Below are positions 1 through 11,164 of a stretch of DNA of 64,000 nucleotides, in pieces (position 1 is the stretch's first letter; each line of letters opens with the position of its first letter). Source of the DNA: Owenia fusiformis (lineage: Eukaryota > Annelida > Polychaeta > Sabellida > Oweniidae); contig CAIIXF020000003.1 in the NCBI GenBank assembly GCA_903813345.2, forward strand, positions 18,366,931 through 18,430,930, in the 5' to 3' direction. Both the position numbers and the translations under genes were made by a program. The notes beneath the pieces are model-generated. The model did not search any database. It worked only from the letters and a program-made list of their open reading frames with translations, and was not told the DNA's origin.

Positions 1-1494
1 CTTCCGGTTTCGAAGTTATGGCGTGTCCAAAAAGTAGGTCAAAATAAAAATTCGCCAAATTTAACGTATGAGTTATGAATTAGGGGTAGAATTTTGTCAG
101 GAATCCGAATCTGCAAACCAAATTTCGATCCGACTCCCGGTTCGAAAGTTATGGCGTTTTGAAATTTCGAGAAAAATCGATCTGATGTTATCCTGATTGA
201 AACTCAAGGAAAAAAGATTTTTTTGAAGTGTAAAATACGAGATATAGATTGAGTACAGCTTAAGATAATGAATTCTGATAAAAGAAGGGGACCTCAAAAG
301 CTACCTAGTTTCAATATTTGGACACCAAAATGCCTAGGTCAAAATCTAGGTCAAATTCATAGTTTTTCCTTATTTTTGCGATTCTGGCACTACATTTTTA
401 GGATTTGCTTCAAAATTTTGTATACAGGTAGCAAAGAGTGTGCTAATAGTGTTAGCCTTTTGCCGTCAGAGAGTATTTTGACCCACTTTTGAGATATGGT
501 GTCCGAAAAGTAGGTCAAAATAAAAAATTCTCCAAATTTAACATATGAGTTATGAGTTAAGAGTAGAATTTTCTCAGGAATCCGAATCTGCAAACCAAAT
601 TTCGATCCAACTTCCGGTTCCAAAGTTATGGCGTGTCCGAAAAGTAGGTCAAAATAAAAATTCGCCAAATTTAACGTATGAGTTATGAATTAGGGGTAGA
701 ATTTTGTCAGGAATCCGAATCTTTAAATTAAATTTCGATCCGACTTCCGGTTCGGAAGTTATGGCGTTTTGAAATTTTGGAAAATCGATCTGATGGTATC
801 CTGATAGAAAGTCAAGGAAAAAAGATTTTTTTGAAGTGTAAAATACGAGATATAGATTGAGTACAGCTTAAGATAATGAATTCCTATAAAAGAAGGGGAC
901 CTCAAAAGCTACCTAGTTTCAATATTTGGACACCAAAATGCCTAGGTCAAAATTTAGGTCAAATTCATAGTTTTTCCTTATTTTTGCGATTCTGGCACTA
1001 CACTTTTAGGATTTTCTTCAACATTTTGTATACAGGTAGCAAAGAGTGTGCTAATAGTGAGAGCCTTTTGCCGTCAAAAAGTATTTTGACCCACTTTTGA
1101 GATATGGTGTCTGTAAAGTAGGTCAAAATAAAAAGTTCTCATAATTTAACTTATGAGTTATGAATTAAGGGTAGAATTTTCTCAGAAATCCAAATCTGCA
1201 AACCAAATTTCAATCCGACTTCCAGTCAAAAATTCCTACTTACCTACCTACTTACCTATTTGGCTACCTACTTAGCTACCTACTCAGCTACCTACTCAGC
1301 TACTTACTCAGCTACCTACTCAGCTACTTACTCAGCTACCTGCTCAGCTGCTTTCTCAGCTACCTACTCAGCTACTTACTCAATTACTTAATCATCTACT
1401 TACTCAGCTTCCTACTCAGTTACTTACTCAGCTCTTTACTCAAGTAAATCAATCTGGAGTCTTAAATTGAACTTTGTTCAATTTACCAATCTAG
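1..1494 (+). mobile_element. Helitron-like satellite-cored element 1 (family A), 5' end outside window
   Basis: Non-coding. The core is tandem units of about 608 bp (units begin near 269 and 877), each containing a directly repeated sub-block of about 134 bp that starts near the phrase caggaatccgaatctg. Next comes a CTACTTACTCAG-type minisatellite (about 1230-1440), then the hairpin AAATTGAAC-TTT-GTTCAATTT, a short spacer and CTAG at 1491-1494, followed by T. A subterminal hairpin just before CTRR, with T as the next base, is the 3' signature of Helitrons; assigning the family is an inference because no Rep/helicase gene is present. Short open frames here are satellite translations. Confidence 0.55.
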
Positions 1495-1504
1495 TTATTA
1501 TTTT

Positions 1505-3261
1505 TCTTTCTTTCTTTCTTTCCGAACACTTTTTCTCAGCAACTAGAAGAACTTACTTTAACCCACTTACATGGCTAAATTAGCCCATCAACCTAGTTTC
1601 TGGGAAATTAGGTCAAATTTGTATCTAGGTCAAAGGTCAAGAACTAGGTCAAATTTAGGTCAAATCAACATTATGTCAATTATCTTCATTGTTGATTGTC
1701 CTTACTCCTTCATCTTTTTTTCATCATGTAGCTTAGAAAAAAACAAATCGAGAGTGTGCCATCCGTTTTTTAATTACTCTTAGCGATTTTGAGATATGGC
1801 GTCCGGAAAGTAGGTCAAACTAAAAAAGTTCTCCAAATTTAACATATGAGCTATGGAATAAGGGTAGAATTTTCTTAGGAATCCGAATCTGCAAACCAAA
1901 TTTCGATCCGACTTCATGTTTGGAAGTTATGGCGTTTTGAAATTTCGAGAAAAATCGATCTGATGGTATCCTGATAGAAAGTCAAGGAAAAAAGATTTTT
2001 TTGAAGTGTAAAATACGAGATATAGACTGAGTACAGCTTAAGATAATGAATTCCTATAAAAGAAGTGGACCTCAAAAGCTACCTAGTTTCAATATTTGGA
2101 CACCAAAATTCCTAGGTCAAAATCTAGGTCAAATTTATAGTTTTTCCTTATTTTTGCGATTCTGGCACTACACTTTTAGGATTTGCTTCAAAATTTTGTA
2201 TACAGGTAGCAAAGAGTGTGCTAATAGTGTTAGCCTTTTGCCGTCAGAGAGTATTTTGACCCATTTTTGAGATATGGTGTCCGAAAAGTAGGTCAAAATA
2301 AAAAATCCTCCAAATTTAACATATGAGTTATGAATTAAGGGTAGAATTTTCCCAGGAATCCGAATCTGCAAACCAAATTTCGATCTGACTTCCGGTTCCA
2401 AAGTTATGGCGTGTCCAAAAAGTAGGTCAAAATAAAAATTCGCCAAATTTAACGTATGAGTTATGAATTAGGGGTAGAATTTTGTCAGGAATCCGAATCT
2501 TTAAATCAAATTTCCACCAGACTTCCGGTTCGGAAGTTATGGCGTTTTGAAATTTCGAAAAATCGATCTGATGGTATCCTGATAGAAAGTCAAGGAAAAA
2601 AGATTTTTTTGAAGTGTAAAATACGAGATATAGATTGAGTACAGCTTAAGATAATGAATTCCTATAAAAGAAGGGGACCTCAAAAGCTACCTAGTTTCAA
2701 TATTTGGACACCAAAATGCCTAGGTCAAAATCTAGGTCAAATTCATAGTTTTTCCTTATTTTTGCGATTCTGGAACTACACTTTTAGGATTTGCTTCAAA
2801 ATTTTGTATACAGGTAGCAAAGAGTGTGCTAATAGTGAGAGCTTTTTGCCGTCAGAAAGTATTTTGACCCACTTTTGAGATATGGTGTCCGTAAAGTAGG
2901 TCAAAATAAAAAGTTCTCATAATTTAACTTATGAGTTATGAATTAAGGGTAGAATTTTTATCAGGAATCCGAATCTTCAAACCAAATTTCAATCCGACTC
3001 CTTGTCAAAAATTCCTACTTACCTACCTACTTACCTACTCGGCTACCTACTTAGCTACATACTCAGCTACTTACTCAGCTACCTACTCAGCTACTTACTC
3101 AGCAACCTGCTCAGCTGCTTACTCAGCTACCTACTCAGCTACTTACTCAATTACTTAATCATCTACTTACTCAGCTTCCTACTCAGTTACTTACTCAGCT
3201 CTTTACTCAAGTAAATCAATCTGGAGTCTTAAATTGAACTTTGTTCAATTTACCAATCTAG
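1505..3261 (+). mobile_element. Helitron-like satellite-cored element 2 (family A)
   Basis: The 5' end follows a (TTA)/(TTTC) tract and begins TCTTTC...CCGAACAC, then CTCAGCAACTAG. The core has satellite units near 2047 and 2655 (608 bp apart). A CTAC/CTCAGCTACTTA minisatellite spans about 3010-3215. It ends with the same AAATTGAAC hairpin and CTAG at 3258-3261. The 5' TC and 3' CTAG with flanking A/T fit Helitron ends. The 5' boundary is approximate because of the TTTC microsatellite. Confidence 0.55.
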
Positions 3262-3385
3262 TTATTATTATTAGACTCCAGATTGAAAATCTGGAGTCTA
3301 TTGCTTTTGCCAGTTTTATTATTAGACTCCAGATGAAAATCTGGAGTCTATTGCTTTTGCCAGTTTTCTTATTATTATTATTCAT
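3262..3385 (+). repeat. Two short inverted-repeat units inside a TTA tract
   Basis: Between elements 2 and 3 lie two tandem copies of a palindrome, AGACTCCAGAT with its complement ATCTGGAGTCT, each followed by attgcttttgccag. The half-palindrome AATCTGGAGTCTTA also sits just before the terminal hairpin of every family A element. These may be extra 3' ends of the same family or target-site debris. Confidence 0.5.
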
Positions 3386-5132
3386 TCTTTCTTTCTTTCT
3401 TTCTTTCCGAACACTTTTTCTCAGCAACTAGAAGAACTTACTTTAACCTACTTACATGGCTAACATAGCCCATCAACCTAGTTTCTGGGAAATTAGGTCA
3501 AATTTTTATCTAGGTCAAAGGTCAAGAACTAGGTCAAATTTAGGTCAAATCAACATTCTGTCAATTATCGTCGATGTTACTTGTGGTAACTCCTTCATCT
3601 TTTTTTCAACATGTAGCTTAGAAAAAAACAAAACGAGAGTGTGCCATCCGTTTTTTGATTACTCTTACCGATTTTGAGATATGGCGTCCGGAAAGTAGGT
3701 CAAACTAAAAAGTTAACCAAATTTAACATATGAGCTATGAAATAAGTGTAGAATTTTCTCAGGAATCTGAATCTGCAAATCAAATTTCGATCCGACTTCC
3801 GGTTCGGAAGTTAAGGCGTTTTGAAAACTCAAAAATCGCTAAATTTGGTGCCCATGTTAAGTCAATGGGAAAAAAAGATTTTTTTGAAGTGAAAAATACG
3901 GAATATAGACTGAGTTCAGCTTCACATAATCAAAGCCTTTAAAAGAAGGGGACCTCAAAAGCCATCTAGCTTCAAAATTTGGACACCAAAATGCCTAGGT
4001 CAAAATCTAGGTCAAATTCATAGGCTTTCCATATTTTTCGATTCTGACACTACACTTTAATTATATTCTTCGAAATTGTGTATACATGTAGCCAAGAGTG
4101 TGCTAATGGCGTTAGCCTTTTGCCGTCAGAAAGTATTTTGACCCACTTTTGAGATATGGTGTCCGAAATGTAGGTCAAAATAAAAAGTTCTCCAAATTTA
4201 ATGTTTGAGTTATGAATTAAGAGTAGAATTTTCCGAGAAATCCGAATCTGCAAACCAAATTTCGATCCGACTTCCGGTTCCGAAGTTATGGCGTGTCCAA
4301 AAAGTAGGTCAAAATAAAAATTCGCCAAATTTAACATATGAGTTATGAATTAGGGGTAGAATTTTGTCAGGAATCCGAATCTGCAAACCAAATTTCGATC
4401 CGACGAAGTTATGGCGTTTTGAAATTTCGGAAAATTGATCTGATAGTATCCTGATAGAAGGTCAAGGAAAAAAGATTTTTTTGAAGTGTAAAATACGAGA
4501 TATAGATTGAGTACAGCTTAAGATAATGAATTCCGATAAAAGAAGAGGACCTCAAAAGCTACCTAGTTTCAATATTTGGACACCAAAATGCCTAGGTCAA
4601 AATCTAGGTCAAATTCATAGTTTTTCCTTATTTTTGCGATTCTGGCACTACACTTTTAGGATTTGCTTCAAAATTTTGTATACAGGTAGAAAAGAGTGTG
4701 CTAATAGTGAGAGCCTTTTGCCGTCAGACAGTATTTTGACCCACTTTTGAGATATGGTGTTCGTAAAGTAGGTCAAAATAAAAAGTTCTCATAATTTAAC
4801 TTATGAGTTATGAATTAAGGGTAGAATTTTCTCAGGAATCCAAATCTGCAAACCAAATTTCAATCCGACTTCCGGTCAAAAATTCCTACTTACCTACCTA
4901 CTTACCTACTCGACTACCTACTTAGCTACCTACTCAGCTACTTACTCAGCTACCTACTCAGCTACTTACTCAGCTACCTGCTCAGCTGCTTACTCAGCTA
5001 CCTACTCAGCTACTTACTCAATTACTTAATCATCTACTTACTCAGCTTCCTACTCAGTTACTTACTCAGCTCTTTACTCAAGTAAATCAATCTGGAGTCT
5101 TAAATTGAACTTTGTTCAATTTACCAATCTAG
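3386..5132 (+). mobile_element. Helitron-like satellite-cored element 3 (family A)
   Basis: It starts in a TTTC microsatellite followed by CCGAACAC and CTCAGCAACTAG. The core has units that differ from those of elements 1 and 2 (a version with gctcaaaaatcgctaaatttgg near 3830) and a unit at 4526 of the first type. The CTAC minisatellite spans about 4880-5085. It ends with the AAATTGAAC hairpin and CTAG at 5129-5132. Confidence 0.55.
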
Positions 5133-5145
5133 TTATTATTATTAT

Positions 5146-7358
5146 TCTTTCCGAACCAGTTTTCTCAGCAACTAGAAGACCTTACTCAAATCTACTTACA
5201 GAATCAGTAAGGAGATGAGATCTAGTTTCTGGGAAATTAGGTTAAATTTTTATCTAGGTCAGAGGTCAAAATCTAGGTCAAATTTATAGTTTTCCTTATT
5301 TTTACGATTCTGACACTACAATTTAATAATTTGCTTCAAAATTTTGTATACAGATAGCAAAGAGTGTGCTAATAGTGTTAGCCTTTTGCCGTCAGAAAGT
5401 ATTTTGACCCACTTTTGAGATATGGTGTCCGAAAAGTAGGTCAAAATAAAAAGTTCTCCAAATTTAACGTATGAGTTATGAATTAAGAGTGGAATTTTCT
5501 CAGGAATCCGAATCTGCAAACCAAATTCCGATCCGACTTTCGGTTCGGAAGTTATGGCGTTTTGAAAGCTCAAAAATCGCTAAATTTGGTGCCTATGTTA
5601 AGTCAATGGGAAAAAAGACTTTTTCGAAGTGTAAAATACAAGATATAGACTGAGTACAGCTTAATATAATGAATGCTTATAAAAGAAGGGAACCTCAAAA
5701 GCTACATAGCTTCAAAATTTGGACACCAAAATGCCTAGGTCAAAATCTAGGTCAAATTCATAGTTTTTCCTTATTTTAACGATTCTGACACTACACTTTA
5801 ATAATTTACTTCAAAATTTTGTATACAGGTAGCAAAGAGTGTGCTAATAGTGTTAGCCTTTTGCCGTCAGAAAGTATTTTGACCCACTTTTGAGATATGG
5901 TGTCCGAAAAGTAGGTCAAAATAAAAAGTTCTCCAAATTTAACGTATGAGCTATGAATAAAGGGTAGGATTTTCTGAGGAATCTGAATCTGCAAACCAAA
6001 TTTCGATCCGACTGCTGGTTCGGATGTTATGGCGTTTTGAAATCTCAAAAATCGCTAAATTTGGTGCCCCATGTTAAGTCAATGGGAAAAAAGACTTTTT
6101 CGAAGTGTAAAGTACAAGATATAGACTGGGTACAGCTCAACATAATGAACTTTTGTAAAAGAAGGGGACCTCAAAAGCTACATAGCTTCAAAATTTGGAC
6201 ACAAAAATGCCTAGGTCAAAATCTAGGTCAAATTCATAGTTTTTCCTTATTTTTATGATTCTGACACTACACTTTAATAATTTTCTTCAAAATTTTATAT
6301 ACAGGTAGCAAAGAGTGTGCTAATAGTGTAAGCCTTTTGCCGTCAGAGAGTATTTTGACCCACTTTTGAGATATGGTGTCCGAAAAGTAGGTCAAAATAA
6401 AAAGTTCTCCAAATTTAACATATGAGTTATGAATTAAGAGTAGAATTTTCTCAGGAATCCGAATCTGCAAACCAAATTTCGATCCGACTTCCAATTCTAA
6501 AGTTATGGCGTGTCCGAAAAGTAGGTCAAAATAAAAATTCGCCAAATTTAACGTATGAGTTATGAATTAGGGGTAGAATTTTCTCAGGAATCCGAATCTG
6601 CAAACCAAATTTCAATCCGACTATCGGTTCCAAAGTAATGGCTCGAAAATCGCTAAATTTGGTGCCCCATGTTATGTCAATGAGAAAAAAGATTTTTTTG
6701 AAGTGTAAAATACAAGATATAGACTGAATACAGCTTAACATTCTGAAAGCCTATGAAAGAAGGGGACCCCGAAGCCTATCTAGCTTTAAAATTTGGACAC
6801 CAAAATGCCTAGGTCAAAATCTAGGTCAAATTCATTGTTTTTCCTTATTTTTGCGATTCTGACATTACACTTTAATGATTTACTTCGAAATTTTGTATAC
6901 AGGTAGCAAAGAGTGTGCTTATAGTGTTAGCCTTTTGCCGTCACAAAGTATTTTGACCCACTTTTGAGATATGGTGTCCTAAAAATAGGTCAAAATAAAA
7001 AATTCTCAAAATATCCCTTATGAGTTATGAATTAAAGGTAAAATTTTCCCAGGAATCCGAATCTGCAAACCAAATTTCAATCCGACTTCCGGTCAAAAAT
7101 TCCTACTTACCTACCTACCTACATACCTACTTGGCTACCTACTTAGCTACATTGTACCTACTTCTCAGCTACTTGGCTACCTACTCAGCTACTTACTCAG
7201 CTACCTACTCAGCTGCTTACTCAGCTACCTACTCAGCTACTTACTCAATTACTTAATCATCTACGTACTCAGCTTCCTACTCAGTTACTTACTCAGCTCT
7301 TTACTCAAGTAAATCAATCTGGAGTCTTAAATTGAACTTGTTCAATTTACATGTCTAG
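5146..7358 (+). mobile_element. Helitron-like satellite-cored element 4 (family A)
   Basis: Begins TCTTTCCGAACCAG after a TTATTATTATTAT spacer that directly follows the CTAG of element 3. Core units start near 5672, 6146 and 6744, spaced about 474 and 598 bp; the longer spacing carries the extra sub-block of about 134 bp. The CTAC minisatellite spans about 7105-7310. The terminal hairpin is AAATTGAAC-TT-GTTCAATTT, with CTAG at 7355-7358. Confidence 0.55.
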
Positions 7359-7368
7359 TTATTATTAT

Positions 7369-9412
7369 TCTTTCCGAACCAGTTTTCTCAGCAACTAGAA
7401 GGGCTTACTTAAATCTGCTAACATAGTCAACTAGGTAATGATACCTAGTTTCTGGGAAATTATGTCAAATGATTATCTAGGTCAAAGGTCAAGAACTAGG
7501 TCAAATCGTGGGTTTTCACTATTTTACAAGTTTTCTCAGTCGTCCTTCGGTATTTTTGCTCCTGGATTTTTTCATCATGTTCCTTAGATAAAAAGCTAAT
7601 TCCGTAAGGCAAATCGTTTTTTGATTACTCTTACCGATTTTGAGAAATGACGTCCGAAAAGTAGGTCAGAACATAAAAAGTTCTCCAAATTCAACGTGTG
7701 AATAATCAAATAAGTGTAGAATTATCTCAGGAATCCGAATCTGCAAACCAAATTTCGATCCGACTTCCGGTTCGGAAGTAATAGCGTTTCGAAATCTCAA
7801 AAATCGCTAAATTTGGTGCCCATGTTAAGTCAATGGGAAAAAAGATTTTTTTGAAGTGATAAATACGAAATATAGACTTAGCTCAGCTTAATATAATGAA
7901 TGCCTATAAAAGAAGGGGACCTCAAAAGTTATATAGCTTCAAAATTTGGACACCAAAATGCCTAGGTCAAAATCTAGGTCAAATTTATAGTTTTTCCTTA
8001 TTTTTACGATTCTGACACTACACTTTAATAATTTGCTTCAAAATTTTGCATACATGTAGCAAAGAGTGTGCTAATAGTGTTAGCCTTTTGCCGTCAGAAA
8101 GTATTTTGACCCACTTTTGAGATATGGTGTCCAAAATGTAGGTCAAAATAAAAAGTTCTCAAAATTTAACGTATGAGTTATGAATTAAGGGTAGAATTTT
8201 CTCAGGAATCCAAATCTGCAAACCAAATTTCAATCCGACTATTGGTTCGGAAGTTATGGCGTTTTGAAAGCTAAAAAATCGCTAAATTTGGTGCCCCATG
8301 TTATGGCAATGGGAAAAAAGATTTTTTTGAAGTGTAAAATACGAGATATAGACTGAGTACAGCTTCACACAATGAAAGCCTACAAAAGAAACGGACCTCA
8401 AAAGCTATCTAGCTTCAAAATTTGGACACCAAAATGCCTAGGGTCAATATCTAGGTCATATTCATAGTTTTACCTTATTTTTGCGATTCTGACATTACAC
8501 TTTAATGATTTGCTTTGAAATTTTGTATACATGTAGCAAAGAGTGTGCTAATAGTGTTAGCCTTTTGCCGTCAGGAAGTATTTTGACCCACTTTTGAGAT
8601 ATGGTGTCCGTAAAGTAGGTCTAAATTGAAATTTCTCATAATTTAACTTATGAGTTATGAATTAAGGGTAGAATTTTCTCAGGAATCCGAATCTGCAAAC
8701 CAAATTTCAATCCGAAGTTATGGCGTTTTGAAAGCTCAAAAATCGCTAATTTTGGTGCCCAATGTTATGTCAATGAGAAAAAAGATTTTTTTTGAAGTGT
8801 ATAATTCCAGATAAAGACTGAGTACAGCTTAAGATTCTGAAAGTCTATAAAAGAAGGGGACCTCGAAGGCTATCTAGCTTTAAAATTTGGACACCAAAAT
8901 CCCTAGGTCAAAATCTAGGTCAAATACATAGTTTTTCCTTATTTTTGCGATTCTGGCACTACACTTTTAGGATTTGCTTCAAAATTTTGTATACAGGTAG
9001 CAAAGAGTGGGCTAATAGTATTAGCCTTTTGCCGTCAGAGAGTATTTTGACCCACTTTTGAGATATGGTGTCCGAAAAGTAGGTAAAAATAAAAAATTCT
9101 CCAAATTTTACATATGAGTTATGAATTAAGAGTAGAATTTTCTCAGGAATCCGAATCTGCAAACCAATTTTCGATCAAACTTCTGGTTAGATAGTAATAG
9201 CGGTTTGAAGTCTCGAAAAGTCGATATGATGATATCCCCATGTCATGCATATGGAGTCGAAGATAACATTCTTAAGAGTTGTCTAAATGTCTATATTCCA
9301 GCTGACTCAGCTTATAGTGAATGACTCAGCTTACAAGTAATTGGATGACTCAGCTTAAAACAAGTCTTAAATCTGGAGTCTTAAATTGAACTTGTTCAAT
9401 TTACATGTCTAG
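7369..9412 (+). mobile_element. Helitron-like satellite-cored element 5 (family A, no CTAC array)
   Basis: Begins TCTTTCCGAACCAG. Core units start near 7897, 8371 and 8834, spaced 474 and 463 bp. Unlike its relatives it lacks the long CTAC minisatellite and instead has a short atgactcagctta stretch at about 9300-9360 before the AATCTGGAGTC block, hairpin and CTAG at 9409-9412. Confidence 0.5.
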
Positions 9413-9420
9413 TTATTTAT

Positions 9421-11160
9421 TCTTCCTCCCTCTTTTTCTCCTACTTCCAACTACCTTTCAACTAGGTACTACATAGTACTACTAGGGACCTGGGCTGAAC
9501 TTGGCGGGAAAGGAATTTTTATCTAGGTCAAGGTCAAAGGTCAAAATCTAGGTCAAATCTAAGTTTTTTTCAAGTTTCTCAAATCCTGACACTACACTTC
9601 AATATTTTTGGCTGAATTTTTGCACACAGATAGATATTAGTCTTCTATTAGTCTTAGCCTTTTGCCGTCTAGAGAAATTTTGCTTAGATTTTGAGATATT
9701 GAAGGTCAAAAAAAGGTCAAAAAAGGTCTTTTTTCAACTTGCTTCAAATTGACCAAATTTTTTTTTAAAACTCATCTACAAGTTCTCAGGATTCCAAATC
9801 TGACCTTACTTTTGACCTTTGACCTTTGGTTGACCTTCAGTGACCTCCGAAAGGTCAAAAAGTTGATTTTTCAAATCGATTTTCTGGATTCAAATTTAGG
9901 TATATTTATTCACAAAAGACCTTCTGAGGTCTAAAAAAGTAAAATTTGCAAGGTCAAAGGTCAAGGTCATCAAACGAAATCACAAACTGTGTTTTCTAAG
10001 TTTCTCAAAATTGGAGACTACAAATCAATTTTTTTTACTGAAAGTCAGAATATAAATTCCTCTAAAGGTTCTACACATATGAGCAATTGACTATTTATTA
10101 AAATTTTGCTCCAGTTTTGAGATATTAGAACTCAAAAACTAAAAAAAGGTCAAATTTCGAAATTTTTCATAGTCAAATTTCAACTTGCTCTAAATTGACC
10201 TTTTTTTAAAAAAGCATCTACAAGATCTCAGGAACTCAAATCTGACCTTACTTTTGACCTCCGACCTTTGGTGACCTTCGAAAGGTAAAAAAAGTTTTTT
10301 TTTTCAAATTGATTTTCTGGATTCAAATTTAGGTATATTTGATCACAAAGGACCCACTGAGGTCTAAAAAAGTAAAATTTGCAAGGTCAAAGGTCAAGGT
10401 CATCAAACTAAATCACAAACTGTGTTTTCTAAGTTTCTCAAAATTGGAGACTCCAAATCAATATTTTTTCATGAAAGTCAGGATATATATTCCTCTATAG
10501 GTTCTTCACATATTAGCAATTGACTATTTATTAAAATTGTGTACCAGTTTTGAGATATTGGAACTCAAAAACTGAAAAATGTCAAATTTCGAAACTTTTC
10601 AAGACTAAATTTCAAATTGCTTCAAATTGACCAATTTTTTTAAAACTCATCTACAAGTTCTCAGGATTCCAAATCTAACCTTACTTTTGACCTTTGACCT
10701 TTGGTTGACCTTCAGTGACCTTCGAAAGGTCAAAAAAGTTAATTTTTCAAATCGATTTTCTGGATTCAAATTTAGGTATATTTATTCACAAATGACCTTC
10801 TGAGGTCTAAAAAATAAAATTTGCAAGGTCAACGGTCAAGGTCATCAAACAAAATCACAAACTGTGTTTTCTAAGTTTCTCAAAATTGGAGACTACAAAT
10901 CAATATTTTTAAATGAAAGTCAGAATATATATTCCTCTACTAAAGGTTCTACACATATTAGCAATTGATTATCTATTAAAATTTGGCTCCAGTTTTGAGA
11001 TATTATAGCTAAAAAACTGAAAAAAGGTCAAATTTCAGAATTTTTCAAGGTCAAATTTCAACTTGCATTAATTCTACCAAACCTTTTTAAAAAACCTTTA
11101 GTTGACCTTCTAATTGGTAATGCCTACAGGGCCTCCGTAAGATTGCTTGCAATCTTCTAG
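9421..11160 (+). mobile_element. Helitron-like satellite-cored element 6 (family B)
   Basis: The 5' end is TCTTCCTCCC, followed by tctcctacttccaac. The core is a tandem satellite of about 436 bp (aligned points near 9834, 10270 and 10703) packed with AGGTCA and TGACCT. The 3' end is different from family A: GGCCTCCGTAAGATTGCTTG, completing the hairpin GATTG-CTTG-CAATC, then CTAG at 11157-11160 and T. Confidence 0.55.
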
Positions 11161-11164
11161 TTAT

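Noticed and set aside
2931-3158. Tyr-Ser-Ala-Thr repeat peptide (YSATYSATYSAT)
   Set aside because: Translation of the CTACTCAGCTACTTA minisatellite; all three frames are open for the same reason.
97-9162. Many open frames of 60-95 codons such as those reading SYVKFGELFILTYFSDTISQK or LPSFNIWTPKCLGQNLG
   Set aside because: They are the same satellite unit translated again and again, on both strands, with no domain or splice context.
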